Origin: JABDMH01 sp965223215
GTDB taxonomy: Bacteria; Bacteroidota; Bacteroidia; Chitinophagales; Saprospiraceae
Assembly: GCA_965223215.1 (NCBI GenBank)
Contig: CBDCVZ010000010.1
Location: forward strand, 2,294,001 to 2,358,000
Reading direction: 5' to 3'
DNA: 64,000 bases
Part shown: positions 9,079 through 18,721 of the stretch, one piece after another
How the letters are laid out: every line of letters starts with the position of its first letter
How positions within the stretch are numbered: the stretch's first letter is position 1
Notes under the pieces: generated by a model
Database searches by the model: none
What the model saw: only the letters and a program-made list of their open reading frames with translations
Told to the model about the DNA's origin: nothing
Position numbers and translations under genes: made by a program

Positions 9079-10137
9079 ATGTACACAAAAAAAGTCTTCA
9101 AAGCCACTGACATGATCAAATGGACTCGGTTTGAGACGATGTTATTCTTAGCCATTATTACCGTGGTGGTGGCACTTTACTATTTTCTTGATCTGTCATG
9201 GCTCAAAATACCTTGGACACCACTGGCACTCATTGGTACAGCCGTGGCCTTTGTGATTGGTTTTCAAAACAATTCGGCCTATGGTCGCATCTGGGAAGCG
9301 CGGAAAATTTGGGGAGGCATTGTAAATACTTCCAGAACGCTGGGGATGTTTCTGCAAGATATGGTCACGAGCGAGCATGCTCCTGAGCTTTCATCCGATG
9401 AGTTGCATCATGAAAGAAAAAAACTTGTTTATCGACACATCGCCTGGATGACTGCACTCCGTCATGCCATGCGTGCATCCAAACCATGGGAGACCGTCAT
9501 GAGTGAAAAATCAAACCAAGAGTGGACCGAAGTAGTGGGACCACCGGAGTGGAAATCGAGCGTTGACAGGGATATGGCACCATATTTATCGACCGAAGAT
9601 ATGACCTATGTCATGCAAAAAAATAACAAACAAACAGCACTCCTCTACTTGCAATCCCAGCATCTTCGCAGGTTGAAAGAGCAGGGAGTGATCTGGGAAT
9701 TTTCCTTTCTCGAACTCGAGGGAGTCTTACAAGAGCTGTTCACCCTGCAAGGTAAGACGGAAAGGATCAAGAACTTTCCCTATCCGCGTCACTTTGCATC
9801 GCTCAATCACTACTTCATGTGGATATTCGTTATCCTCCTACCACTGGCCATCGTACCACAGTTTGCCGAAATCGGCCAGGAACTCTTGAATATCCATCCC
9901 TTAGTGGGACAATATTTCATCTGGCTTTCGATCCCATTTTACGTGGCCGTGGCGTGGGTTTTTCACACCATGGAACGGATTGGAAGGACCGGTGAAAATC
10001 CCTTTGAAGGATCTGCCAATGATGTGCCCATCTCAACGATTGCCCGGGGCATTGAAATTGATCTTCGTCAAAATTTAGGGGAAAGTAAGGAGGAGATACC
10101 AGAGCAATTCCCAGTTGTATATGATACCCAGATGTAG
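9079..10137 (+). CDS. Bestrophin-family anion/cation channel protein
   Basis: Membrane protein of the bestrophin/UPF0187 (YneE) family, which forms pentameric ion channels; bacterial members can pass cations. Membrane segments are seen at about 18-37 (TMLFLAIITVVVALYYFL), 46-63, about 255-275 (MWIFVILLPLAIVP) and 285-300. The family signature GFQNNSAYGRIWEARKIWGG (61-80) and the late motif ERIGRTGENPFEG are both present. The length of 352 residues is somewhat longer than the typical 300. It is a single gene preceded by a region containing a decayed gene; nothing nearby indicates its physiological role. Confidence 0.92.
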   Translation: MYTKKVFKATDMIKWTRFETMLFLAIITVVVALYYFLDLSWLKIPWTPLALIGTAVAFVIGFQNNSAYGRIWEARKIWGGIVNTSRTLGMFLQDMVTSEHAPELSSDELHHERKKLVYRHIAWMTALRHAMRASKPWETVMSEKSNQEWTEVVGPPEWKSSVDRDMAPYLSTEDMTYVMQKNNKQTALLYLQSQHLRRLKEQGVIWEFSFLELEGVLQELFTLQGKTERIKNFPYPRHFASLNHYFMWIFVILLPLAIVPQFAEIGQELLNIHPLVGQYFIWLSIPFYVAVAWVFHTMERIGRTGENPFEGSANDVPISTIARGIEIDLRQNLGESKEEIPEQFPVVYDTQM

Positions 10138-10262
10138 CTGGGATCAGCTGTCAACCAACTGACAAAAGTGCTTTGCATGCTTTAAAAGAGTCAAGCCCTC
10201 CCTTGAACCGTAAGTTGGGTGCGAATCTTTATCTTTCGGTACCACCTAAGATTTGAACCATC

Positions 10263-11066
10263 ATGACAAGTGAAGCATTTAACCAGGCATTCGATGATTG
10301 CAAAGACCAGTTAAGGGCGTACATTTTACGTATGACAGCAAGTTTGCATGATACTGAAGACCTAGTACAGGATACCTGGGAACGTGCCAATCATAAGTTG
10401 GCCACCTTCCGCGAGGAGTCATCGCTCAAGACCTGGATCTTTTCAATCGGTTCTAATCTCACCATCGATTATTTACGCAAGAGAAAGCGATGGCCAGAGA
10501 ATGTTACGGATATCTGTAAGGCCGCAGCATTGAGTGATCCCACCGCTTTTCAGAAGACCATGGAGGTTATCCAGACATCAGAATATGCCAAATTCGAGAT
10601 TAGAGAACACATTGCTTTCTGCTTTACATGCATTGCAAAATCACTGCCGATTGAACAACATCTCTGCCTTTTATTAAAGGAAATTCATCAATTTAAGATC
10701 AAAGAAATTGCGATCATTCTGCAGACGACGGAGCAGTTGGTAAAGTATCATCTACACACCGCTCGTCAGAAAATGATTGAGTTGTTTGAAGGGCGCTGTG
10801 CTTTGATCAACCAGCAAGGTATTTGTCACCAGTGCTCCGAAATTAATGGCATTTTCAATCCGAAGCAAAACACACAGGAAGAGCTTATGAAAATTAAAAT
10901 GGTAAAGGAAGCCGCCAAAGGAGATAAAGAAAGATTGTTCGATTTACGTATGCAGGTGCTACAAGATATCGACCCTTTTAAATCTGGAGCACACGAGCTT
11001 CAACTTCATCATTTGGAATTCAATCGCAAGGTAATGGAAGACCACCTGAAAAAGAATCAGGAATAA
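10263..11066 (+). CDS. ECF RNA polymerase sigma factor with C-terminal cysteine-containing extension
   Basis: Group 4 sigma factor. Region 2 spans about residues 10-85 (DTEDLVQDTWERANHK, then SSLKTWIFSIGSNLTIDYLR). Region 4 spans about 125-180, with a helix-turn-helix (IKEIAIILQTTEQLVKYHLH). Unlike minimal ECF factors it goes on for about 85 residues, beginning with C-ALINQQGI-CHQC (about 180-194), a possible metal or redox site, and ending in a charged helical tail. No anti-sigma gene follows; the tail may take that role. It heads a run of small enzyme genes (SRPBCC, YCII, oxidoreductase) that may be its targets. Confidence 0.88.
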   Translation: MTSEAFNQAFDDCKDQLRAYILRMTASLHDTEDLVQDTWERANHKLATFREESSLKTWIFSIGSNLTIDYLRKRKRWPENVTDICKAAALSDPTAFQKTMEVIQTSEYAKFEIREHIAFCFTCIAKSLPIEQHLCLLLKEIHQFKIKEIAIILQTTEQLVKYHLHTARQKMIELFEGRCALINQQGICHQCSEINGIFNPKQNTQEELMKIKMVKEAAKGDKERLFDLRMQVLQDIDPFKSGAHELQLHHLEFNRKVMEDHLKKNQE

Positions 11067-11116
11067 TCCTATCCTTTTGAGCTCTCCAGGCGTCAAAGCA
11101 ATAAACATCGGATCAA

Positions 11117-11620
11117 ATGAAATTACATATCACAAGTTTATTGCTTATGACAACGCTGATGACCACGGCTCAAAATGGTAGAGCCACCACCATTAAAAAG
11201 ACCTTTAGTCGCTCGACAGAAGTCGGAATTGATATTGCGGCTGATCCCGCCATTGTTTGGGCGCTGCTAACAAATGCCGAAGATTTTCCCCGGTGGAATT
11301 CAACGGTACTTTCGATCGAAGGAGACATTAAAACAGGTCAGAAAATCTTACTTAAGAGCTATTTGGATCCCTCGAGAACATTCAAGATTAAGGTCAAAGA
11401 GATGCAGCCCGGACAGAAAATGGTCTGGGGTGATGGATTGGGTAAACGCACATTTACGCTTAAGAAAATCGAGGGAGGCACCCACTTCAACATGTATGAA
11501 AAAATGGGGAATTTGATGTTTCCGCTTTTTTCAAGCAAGATTCCTGATTTTGCAGAGTCTTTCGAAAAATATGCTCAAGATTTAAAGGTAGAAGCAGAAT
11601 CGATTGCCGCCACCAAATAA
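11117..11620 (+). CDS. SRPBCC-family (polyketide cyclase/START-like) protein with signal peptide
   Basis: The 167-residue protein has an N-terminal hydrophobic segment ending TTAQ (about residue 19), so it is probably exported. The rest matches the SRPBCC ligand-binding fold: IAADPAIVWALLTNAEDFPR near the start of the domain, a G-x-K type strand pair in the middle, and a long C-terminal helix (FAESFEKYAQDLKVEAES). Such proteins bind hydrophobic ligands in a deep cavity. It starts 50 bases after the ECF sigma gene and 47 bases before the YCII gene. If the signal peptide is not real, a downstream start would give a cytoplasmic protein. Confidence 0.8.
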   Translation: MKLHITSLLLMTTLMTTAQNGRATTIKKTFSRSTEVGIDIAADPAIVWALLTNAEDFPRWNSTVLSIEGDIKTGQKILLKSYLDPSRTFKIKVKEMQPGQKMVWGDGLGKRTFTLKKIEGGTHFNMYEKMGNLMFPLFSSKIPDFAESFEKYAQDLKVEAESIAATK

Positions 11621-11667
11621 TCTACCACGCATTTAATCTATTTTATCATATTAAATCAATAATCTCA

Positions 11668-12003
11668 ATGAAAAAATATCTGGTCCTATACCATGCTCCA
11701 GCAGAAGCTATGGCTATGATGGCTTCAGCGACACCAGAACAAATTATGGAAGGAATGAAGCCGTGGAAGGCATGGCAGGAGAAGCTTGGTGAAAACCTGT
11801 TAGATATGGGATCTCCATTGATGCCGGGCACCCGGATTACCCCAGATGGAGGTGAAGAAAGTAGTGCCAAGGAAGTGACTGGTTTTTCTATCATTCAGGC
11901 GGTGGACCTCGCATCTGCCAAATCGATGCTCGAAGGGCACCCGCACCTCTCATGGCACGCCAAAGCCGATATTGAAATTCATGAATTTGCCCCTATGGGT
12001 TAG
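11668..12003 (+). CDS. YCII-related domain protein
   Basis: Small cytoplasmic alpha/beta protein of 111 residues starting MKKYLVLYH and containing W-x-x-W-x-x-x-L-G (residues 33-41), GSPLMPGTRI, EVTGFSIIQAVDLASAKSML, and the final strand ADIEIHEFAPMG. These fit the YCII/DGPF-like dimeric ferredoxin-like fold. Genes of this family are often found beside ECF sigma genes. The reaction is unknown; the fold is shared with muconolactone isomerase-like enzymes. Confidence 0.85.
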   Translation: MKKYLVLYHAPAEAMAMMASATPEQIMEGMKPWKAWQEKLGENLLDMGSPLMPGTRITPDGGEESSAKEVTGFSIIQAVDLASAKSMLEGHPHLSWHAKADIEIHEFAPMG

Positions 12004-12321
12004 CGAAGTTAAAGGGCATATGGGGGATCTCTGGGTCCCATATGTAGCATGCTCTAGTTGGATCGAAAATCCATAGCAACAGCACCCAATTTTGATCATC
12101 GATCCCGTAGTCTTTCAGGCACAGCTAGCTGGACCTAGCTCCTCATTTTATCATGTAGGTACCGGACCCCAAAATCCAGCCAAAGCTTATTATCTTGTCT
12201 CCAGCACACCAGCTGCGCAAGCAAGTTCAATCAAGGATTTCGCTTTAGTCATTGATAAAATAACTTTGTTTATGACCAGGTTGCCATGGGTAAGTGCTGT
12301 ATGTTATAAATAAGAACCACT
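12004..12321. other. Intergenic region, no supported gene
   Basis: The 318 bases between the YCII and oxidoreductase genes contain a 73-codon open frame (12092-12313) with no recognisable features. An imperfect inverted repeat around CATATGGG/CCCATATG (about 12017-12043) could form a hairpin after the YCII gene but lacks a T tract. Confidence 0.4.
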
Positions 12322-13296
12322 ATGAAAGCGGTCATTTGTCGGACCTACGGACCGAGCAGCAATCTGCGTATTGAGGAGATTCCACCGCCGAAACCCAAGC
12401 CACATGAAGTGCTCGTTAAAGTCTACGCTTCAGCAATTAATGACTATGATTGGAGCATGGTACGGGGCAAACCCCTTTTGTATCGCCTACTATTTGGCAT
12501 TTTAAGACCCAAGCATCTCATACCTGGTATGGAACTTTCTGGAGTGATTGCTGCAATAGGTTCCGATGCTACCATATTTAGGACCGGTGATGCCGTTTAT
12601 GGAGATATTTCGGAATATGGATTTGGCACCTTGGCTGAATTCGTCTGCATCGACGAACGAGCATTGGTAAAGAAACCTCAAGCCATAACTTTCGATGAAG
12701 CAGCCACTGTTTCACACGCCTCCATGTTGGCCTGGCAGGCTTTGCACGATCATGGAAAAATGAAGGGCGGAGAAAAAGTGCTAATTAATGGTGCTGGAGG
12801 CGGTGTCGGCATTTTTGCACTGCAGCTGGCCAAGTTACTGGATGCGGAGGTGACCGGTGTGGACTCTGGCCACAAACTAAAGGCAATGAAAGAACTTGGC
12901 TATGACCAGGTCATTGATTATCGCAAAGAAGATTTTGCCAAACTCCCGGTGAAGTATGATCTGATCCTGGATTGTAAGACCAGTCGATCTCCCTTTGCTT
13001 ATGCTGATGTACTGAAGCGTGGGGGTCGATATGTGACGGTCGGAGGCCGCATCACAAAACTGCTCCAACTATTACTTTGGCGGCGGTGGATCCAATGGAC
13101 TCAGAACAAGCAATTCCGAATTGTTGCCTTAAAACCAAACAAGGATCTGGTTAGAATTCACCAGCTGTTCGAAGATCGGCAGTTGCGATGTTTGATTGAT
13201 GGACCGTATCCACTGACTAGAACACCCGAATTAATACAATATTTTGGTGACGGCAAACACACCGGAAAAGTGGTGATCTCCCTGATTCAAAACTAA
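12322..13296 (+). CDS. NAD(P)H-dependent medium-chain reductase (quinone oxidoreductase-like, zinc-free)
   Basis: MDR-family protein of 324 residues. The N-terminal GroES-like domain (about 1-125) has PHEVLVKVYASAINDYDW and PGMELSGVI (68-76). The Rossmann domain carries INGAGGGVGIFALQLAK (155-171) for NAD(P) binding. The catalytic zinc cysteine and histidine of alcohol dehydrogenases are not in place (AINDYDW replaces the usual metal-ligand region), so it belongs with quinone oxidoreductase/enone reductase types. It lies on the same strand as the ECF-led gene run but after a gap of 318 bases, so it may have its own promoter. Confidence 0.88.
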   Translation: MKAVICRTYGPSSNLRIEEIPPPKPKPHEVLVKVYASAINDYDWSMVRGKPLLYRLLFGILRPKHLIPGMELSGVIAAIGSDATIFRTGDAVYGDISEYGFGTLAEFVCIDERALVKKPQAITFDEAATVSHASMLAWQALHDHGKMKGGEKVLINGAGGGVGIFALQLAKLLDAEVTGVDSGHKLKAMKELGYDQVIDYRKEDFAKLPVKYDLILDCKTSRSPFAYADVLKRGGRYVTVGGRITKLLQLLLWRRWIQWTQNKQFRIVALKPNKDLVRIHQLFEDRQLRCLIDGPYPLTRTPELIQYFGDGKHTGKVVISLIQN

Positions 13297-13337
13297 GGGT
13301 TTTGCAATCGGTGACACATTCCCCCCAAACTTGACGA

Positions 13338-14723
13338 TTACTTCCTGGGACTTTGCCTTTTTACCCCGGAGCTAGAACGTCTTACTGGCTTCCTGGTCAC
13401 TGATGACTTACCTTTTGAAATATTCCTGCCTCGACTTTGGGGTGCAGCCCTTTGCGGTGTCTTTGCTTTAGCAGAGAATGAAGGCTTACTTCTGCTTGTT
13501 GCACGCCGATCTATGCTCCTGTGTCCGTTTGAGATCGAACCCCGGTGTCTGGTCATTTTTTGTTTTGTGGTGGTAGTATGACTTCGGGTCGACCTTGACC
13601 GAGAGGGATGTACCTGCGAATTGTTTTGGTCCGGTTGTCGGATCCGATGCGATGCTTGCAGTCTCTGTTTTGGACGTCTCACCGCAGGAGCTTTGGTTTT
13701 GCGGCTGGGATATTTTGAGGCACTCGCACTGACCCGACCATGATTAGATGATCGGTTTATCTGCTTTGAGACAGTAGGTCTTCGTACATTTTTTTTGATC
13801 TCTTTGGACCTGGAGGTGCTGGGCCTCTTATAGTGATTCGAAGATTGTTTTGAAGTCACCCCTCCTTCCCGATAGGTCCCTCTCCTCTCCACGCCAAGAT
13901 TCCCATTAGTTCTCTGATTTCCGTATCTATCTCCATCACGGTATGCTCGGTGACCACGCCTTGCATTAGGTGCGTTTGATCTATTCCTAAGCTTAGTGGA
14001 GCGTTCTGCTATCCGGCGGCTGTAGGTACGCCTTCCTTGGTAAAATCGATGTGCTCGTGGGGATCTGTAGACATTGACTACTCGACAAGTCTGGATGTAG
14101 GGTCGAACTCGGGGATAATATATTCTCCAACTGATCGGTCTCCAGCTGACCCACCATGCCGGATAGTAGCTCCAGCGATAGGGAGACACATAGCAACGAT
14201 ATCTGGGTGCCAGCATATGTTGCACCACTGGCCAATAGTAAACATTAACGTAATGATCGTTGGCATATCGAGTGCGCGAGTACCCAGCTGTTTCTGCATA
14301 CGTGGTGGGGCCAATCGGTTCGGCAACAACAGACTGACCATAGAGATCCGGATCACCAATGATCTGAAGTACTGCGTTGCGGCGGCCAATTTTTTCAATT
14401 TCAATCACCGCAATATCCTGCCGCTCATATTTATCGAGGGCAACTTGCAAAATAATGACATGAAAATCACCTTGACACTGGTGTTCCACCCGGACATAAT
14501 CTATTCTACCATCATAATCCAAATCAAGATTATTGACATAATATTTTTTTGAATTAATTTTTCGTTCGAAGGCTTTCAGGGAGTTGGATTCCCTAAATAA
14601 TTCAATAGCACCCTGTAAACTGAAAAAATCTCCTTCGAAGCCACTTCGCTCCGGTAGGTATTGAGCCTGTAGCGAGGTGACCATACAAATGCAAAGCAGA
14701 CCGCAAATCATTCTATTTTTCAT
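13338..14723 (-). CDS. Secreted protein with conserved N-terminal domain and long Arg/Ser-rich basic tail
   Basis: A signal peptide (ending LQAQ, about residue 21) precedes a globular domain (about 25-150) with DLDYDGRIDYVRVEH and a predicted beta-rich pattern. Residues 150-230 are rich in Tyr, Trp and Arg (VYYWPVVQHML, SYYPAWWVSWRP). The last 230 residues are low complexity, mostly Arg, Ser, Lys and Gln. I recognise this layout from other Bacteroidota proteins but not a named family. A very basic tail could bind acidic polymers such as DNA or polysaccharide, which is inference. It is convergent with the oxidoreductase gene, 41 bases apart. Confidence 0.75.
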   Translation of the reverse strand: MKNRMICGLLCICMVTSLQAQYLPERSGFEGDFFSLQGAIELFRESNSLKAFERKINSKKYYVNNLDLDYDGRIDYVRVEHQCQGDFHVIILQVALDKYERQDIAVIEIEKIGRRNAVLQIIGDPDLYGQSVVAEPIGPTTYAETAGYSRTRYANDHYVNVYYWPVVQHMLAPRYRCYVSPYRWSYYPAWWVSWRPISWRIYYPRVRPYIQTCRVVNVYRSPRAHRFYQGRRTYSRRIAERSTKLRNRSNAPNARRGHRAYRDGDRYGNQRTNGNLGVERRGTYREGGVTSKQSSNHYKRPSTSRSKEIKKNVRRPTVSKQINRSSNHGRVSASASKYPSRKTKAPAVRRPKQRLQASHRIRQPDQNNSQVHPSRSRSTRSHTTTTKQKMTRHRGSISNGHRSIDRRATSRSKPSFSAKAKTPQRAAPQSRGRNISKGKSSVTRKPVRRSSSGVKRQSPRK

Positions 14724-14960
14724 AGCACAACATTTTCTAAACAGTGATTCGATCTTGATCCTCGCTAGAATATAAAGGTCAGGAGGTATTCAAATAGTTA
14801 CCGGGTAGCAACTATTTAGCGGATACTTAACGTAGGTTAAGAAAATGTGACCAAGTCACTCTCAGAAAATCAGCAAAAAAGTCGCTGGTTTATTTACTTG
14901 TGATTTATTGCCTGCGCATTTTGATTTTGTGACCCCGAACCCCTCACATCCAGCCAGAAC

Positions 14961-17900
14961 CTATTGTTGCTCAATCTCCGCCAGATCAACGGCCTTCGAT
15001 TTAGCGGTCTCGCTCAGGGGGTCCGCTCCGAAGGTGCCTTGTAATTTGTCCAAGTAGGAACTAGCTTTGACCTCCTGGAGTCGTGACTGGGCCGCCTTGA
15101 GACGTCTTTGCACATTAAATTGTGTTGCTGCTTCAGCAAAATTCTTCTTTTGCAAAAACTTCTCCAGGTAGGTCACATTCTTCGTCCACAGCTTAATGTC
15201 TCGCTCCTGCTTAATGTGTAATCGATCCTTATACCACTGGGTATTCAAAACATGGGTTCTTGTAAACATTTCTCTAATTTCTGGATGGTGTCGATCCTTG
15301 CCGTGGTAATGTCCGTCAATCATGATTTTGATGAGTGCCTTTAAAGGTGGACAGAGTTGTTCATATGTGCCATCAAGCAGATATCCTTCGGCCACCCTTT
15401 TTTGGGTGATGGATAAGTTGTCAATGGAGGCAACAAACATATCGAGATCCTGCAATTCCGGTGCTAGCATTTCTTCTGTCAAAACCGCATCCGGATTGCT
15501 GAAAATACGTCCCATAAAGTGATGGAGAAACTTTCTGGTGATTCGATAACCCAAGAGACTTGCGTTAATTGTTCTGCCTTTGTATTCGAAATCCTTTACT
15601 GCCTCCAGGTAATCGTTTTCGATCAGATAAGCAGGATCACGTTCTTTGACCGACATTCGGCACCAAATTTCTGGAATCAGTAGGCTAATATCATGATCCA
15701 CGCGATATTTAGGCCCAACATATCCCGCAGCAGAAGAAAAGCCAGCAAAATTGGTCAGGATATACGATAGAAAGGCATTATTGAGGTCGGCGGCGGGAAG
15801 CAGGGCATTAAAGGGACCCTTGGTCAATGCACCCTCTGATCCAAAACCAGTCGTTGACGGAGATTTGCCAGTAATACTGGCGATGAAATCGATAAATAAC
15901 TCAGGTAATTCCTGGTAATGAATCGGATTGTATACCGCCAGTGGTGGTACATTGGCAGCGCGATCTTCCGGATTGTTACGTCGCCCGGGCAATACAGCGT
16001 TGACAGGCTGGTGAACGGCCTGGCCAAGTGGAATCTGTCGATAAAAACGCGTACGTATTTGAGACATATACTTCTCCTCTGGTCGTACGATATCTGGCCT
16101 TGTTTGGAGATAGCGGGGATTTTTCGAAGGTATCCCATTGACCAGACGCGACTCTGATGGCACTACAAGATATTTTGGCTTCTCGGATGATAGGAATTGA
16201 TTAATCAGCTTTTTAACCGGCTCCGTGTAGTCTTCAAAACCTATCGTATCCTGCTTAATGGCGGTCACCTCATTGCGAGTGAGTGGTTCGAAATTAGAAA
16301 TGAAACAATTTGGACCCGCAAGGTCAGACTCAGCTTGTTTGTCATATCCTTTATGTACACAATCATCTGGCCGTTGAAACAAACGGGCCTCACAGTTCTT
16401 CACAATTTTGACACTGGGATCGGTGTAGTCCGGATTAAGATTATTCAATTGCTTCGCATCAAGGACGATGGATGCAGTAATGTCATCTTCAAATTGAACT
16501 TTTTGTGACGCAGCATAGTCACTACGCAACTGAAAAATTCGCCAGGATTGGTTTTCATCACGACCTACCCGAAGGTAAAATGATTGTAATTTTTTATCGT
16601 GTAGTTTTAGCTCGTTACCTGGTGTTCCATTAATGGTATCTACAGAGAAATGTTGGCGCCAGTTTTCATCCCAATCGGTCTTGTAGTGCCGTTTAATAAT
16701 ATATATGATATCCTTGACTCGTTGGGGAATACTTGCCAGCCACGCATTGTACTCACCTGAATATTCATCAGATGGAGTAAATAACTTAATCACCGATCCC
16801 AATGAGCGCTCGGGACTGAGGATGGGTCTAGAGGCTCTTTTTTGAGGGAAGGGCTGCTTCCATCTCACTGAAAAATCCTTCCCCATAATCTCATCGACAG
16901 CATCAAAATCTTGCGTGATATCTGCGACGATCACCGGCCCTTGAATCATTGCATCCTGGATTGATTTGGAGATTTCAGATTTGCCACCTCCGGAAACCGT
17001 ACACGGTTTGTGGCATAAGGTACCCTCTGCAAAAGTACCCACTAATCTCCAGGTAGATTCTTCGATGTGTTTTTTCATTTCTACCTTAAACCCATTAGGC
17101 AAAATATAATGGTGATGAGGCAATAATTTAATCTCTCTCTCACGACCTCTTTCCTCCCATTTGATGGTTTGACCGACCAACTTAAATTGGGCTTCCTGGG
17201 GCACATAAATAATATTGGAAAACTTTTTATCGATGCCATATCCATCTGCCTGAAGATCAATCAAATTTCGATATTGTTTGACCATCTGTTCAAAAGATAC
17301 ACTGGGCTTTCTCCGAGTGGAGTCACTTTGAAACTCTTCCCCAAGGTCATAACTTGGAAAGGCAATGGCTCCTCCCGCATGCTCCTCTTCACAAAGACCA
17401 AAAAGATTGGCGGAATAACTTATTTGCGTTTTAACTTCTTTCTTACAATATCCAAAATAATTATCCGCGATGAGGGTGACGACCACTCCTTTTTCATCGC
17501 GCGAGGTAATCTTAAAGGCACCTCCATCATTGTATTTCTCATCATCAGTACTCCAGCACATTCCATCCCTACGCTGCCGCTCGGTGGCATCGTCGTAATG
17601 TGGTAGACCTAAATCCTTCTTACGACAATGGATCAGGTGTGGTGCCAAAATAACGCAACCCGTATGACCAGTCCAGCCATCGACATCCAGTGCAGCATCA
17701 TTCTGAGGTAGATGTGGATCACCTGCATTTCCGAAGATCGATTCCACAAAATCTAAATTGCTCACTAAATTGCCGGGCGCAAAAAATCGAATCTCCATCG
17801 ATTTTTCTCTGATGACGCCGGGCACTTCTGGGACCACAATGGGCCTCAGCAACAATCCTACGAACAAGCGCGCTTTTTCCCTCTGATTTGCTGTAAAGGG

Positions 17901-18461
17901 AAGCGTCAAGAGATCTTCGGGTGGATCCAGGGCTCGCTCCAGCAGACGCGCAAAAGTGACCTTGGGTACGGCCTTCTTATCGTGTGGTATTGGAAATCCA
18001 CCCTCACAAACGTGAAATACACCCTTCGTGGTGCGTCGGTCTTCTTTGGGATTGTGCAAGATTCCTTGGGTCGTCCGGTAGGACTTTACAATGTTTGTTT
18101 CATAACTATCGGCATCGTGAGGCAGAGACATGATTCGTGCCAGGCCATGACGATCGAGCAAGAATGGATGGGTCGGTAAAGAGATATTTTCCGTACCAGG
18201 AATGTCGGTAAATAGATCATCAAGATAGGCTTGTATTCGGCTCCCAATCGGTGACAAATGACTCGAGAGCATACGAGCTTTCTCTTTATAATTATTGAGC
18301 AGGGGTTGCGCTATGTCTAGAAAAAGTGAGGTATCATCATCCGTCTTACCATGGAAGCCCAGGGCGGCTAGTTTCAAATGGATGTATTGAATGAGCTTGG
18401 CTTCATCAATGGACTGATGCTCTGGATCAATCCCTGCTCCGAAAGTGCGATGGATCTTCAT
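14961..18461 (-). CDS. Probable pyrophosphate-dependent phosphoenolpyruvate carboxykinase (PPi-PEPCK)
   Basis: The 1166-residue cytoplasmic protein has no signal peptide. From memory of the family, its length and conserved blocks resemble the PPi-type PEP carboxykinase of Propionibacterium and Entamoeba (EC 4.1.1.38), which interconverts oxaloacetate plus PPi and PEP plus phosphate plus CO2. Visible blocks are NAGDPHLPQND and GHTGCVILAP (about 245-270), ADNYFGYCKKEVKTQISYSA (about 330-350), TVSGGGKSEISKS (about 487-499), ITGKSPSTTGFGSEGALTKG (about 865-885) and VDHDISLLIPEIWCRM. The lysine and serine/threonine-rich loops fit phosphate binding. Without a database search the assignment is moderately sure; the alternative is an uncharacterised giant enzyme of the same family. 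The gene is transcribed alone. Confidence 0.6.
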   Translation of the reverse strand: MKIHRTFGAGIDPEHQSIDEAKLIQYIHLKLAALGFHGKTDDDTSLFLDIAQPLLNNYKEKARMLSSHLSPIGSRIQAYLDDLFTDIPGTENISLPTHPFLLDRHGLARIMSLPHDADSYETNIVKSYRTTQGILHNPKEDRRTTKGVFHVCEGGFPIPHDKKAVPKVTFARLLERALDPPEDLLTLPFTANQREKARLFVGLLLRPIVVPEVPGVIREKSMEIRFFAPGNLVSNLDFVESIFGNAGDPHLPQNDAALDVDGWTGHTGCVILAPHLIHCRKKDLGLPHYDDATERQRRDGMCWSTDDEKYNDGGAFKITSRDEKGVVVTLIADNYFGYCKKEVKTQISYSANLFGLCEEEHAGGAIAFPSYDLGEEFQSDSTRRKPSVSFEQMVKQYRNLIDLQADGYGIDKKFSNIIYVPQEAQFKLVGQTIKWEERGREREIKLLPHHHYILPNGFKVEMKKHIEESTWRLVGTFAEGTLCHKPCTVSGGGKSEISKSIQDAMIQGPVIVADITQDFDAVDEIMGKDFSVRWKQPFPQKRASRPILSPERSLGSVIKLFTPSDEYSGEYNAWLASIPQRVKDIIYIIKRHYKTDWDENWRQHFSVDTINGTPGNELKLHDKKLQSFYLRVGRDENQSWRIFQLRSDYAASQKVQFEDDITASIVLDAKQLNNLNPDYTDPSVKIVKNCEARLFQRPDDCVHKGYDKQAESDLAGPNCFISNFEPLTRNEVTAIKQDTIGFEDYTEPVKKLINQFLSSEKPKYLVVPSESRLVNGIPSKNPRYLQTRPDIVRPEEKYMSQIRTRFYRQIPLGQAVHQPVNAVLPGRRNNPEDRAANVPPLAVYNPIHYQELPELFIDFIASITGKSPSTTGFGSEGALTKGPFNALLPAADLNNAFLSYILTNFAGFSSAAGYVGPKYRVDHDISLLIPEIWCRMSVKERDPAYLIENDYLEAVKDFEYKGRTINASLLGYRITRKFLHHFMGRIFSNPDAVLTEEMLAPELQDLDMFVASIDNLSITQKRVAEGYLLDGTYEQLCPPLKALIKIMIDGHYHGKDRHHPEIREMFTRTHVLNTQWYKDRLHIKQERDIKLWTKNVTYLEKFLQKKNFAEAATQFNVQRRLKAAQSRLQEVKASSYLDKLQGTFGADPLSETAKSKAVDLAEIEQQ

Positions 18462-18721
18462 ATAGATTTATTTTACATATCAGGCCTAAGACCTTCATTT
18501 GGTACTTGTGAATTTGAAAGCTTAACAATCAGGAGAGCCTTGCGACAAAAATACACAGGATATTTAGCATTGCCTAAGTTGGGTATCATTCTAGAATCAC
18601 GCTCCTTAGAAATCTCCTATGATGGAATCAATCCAAAGATACCTCAGCAGTACGCCCAGTGGGACTGGCTGGCACATAACTTATATCCAGATTCGGTTTC
18701 TCTTTTCTTAACTTTCGGGCT

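Noticed and set aside
12092..12313. 73-codon open frame between YCII and oxidoreductase genes
   Set aside because: No recognisable features, no start context, and short; treated as intergenic.
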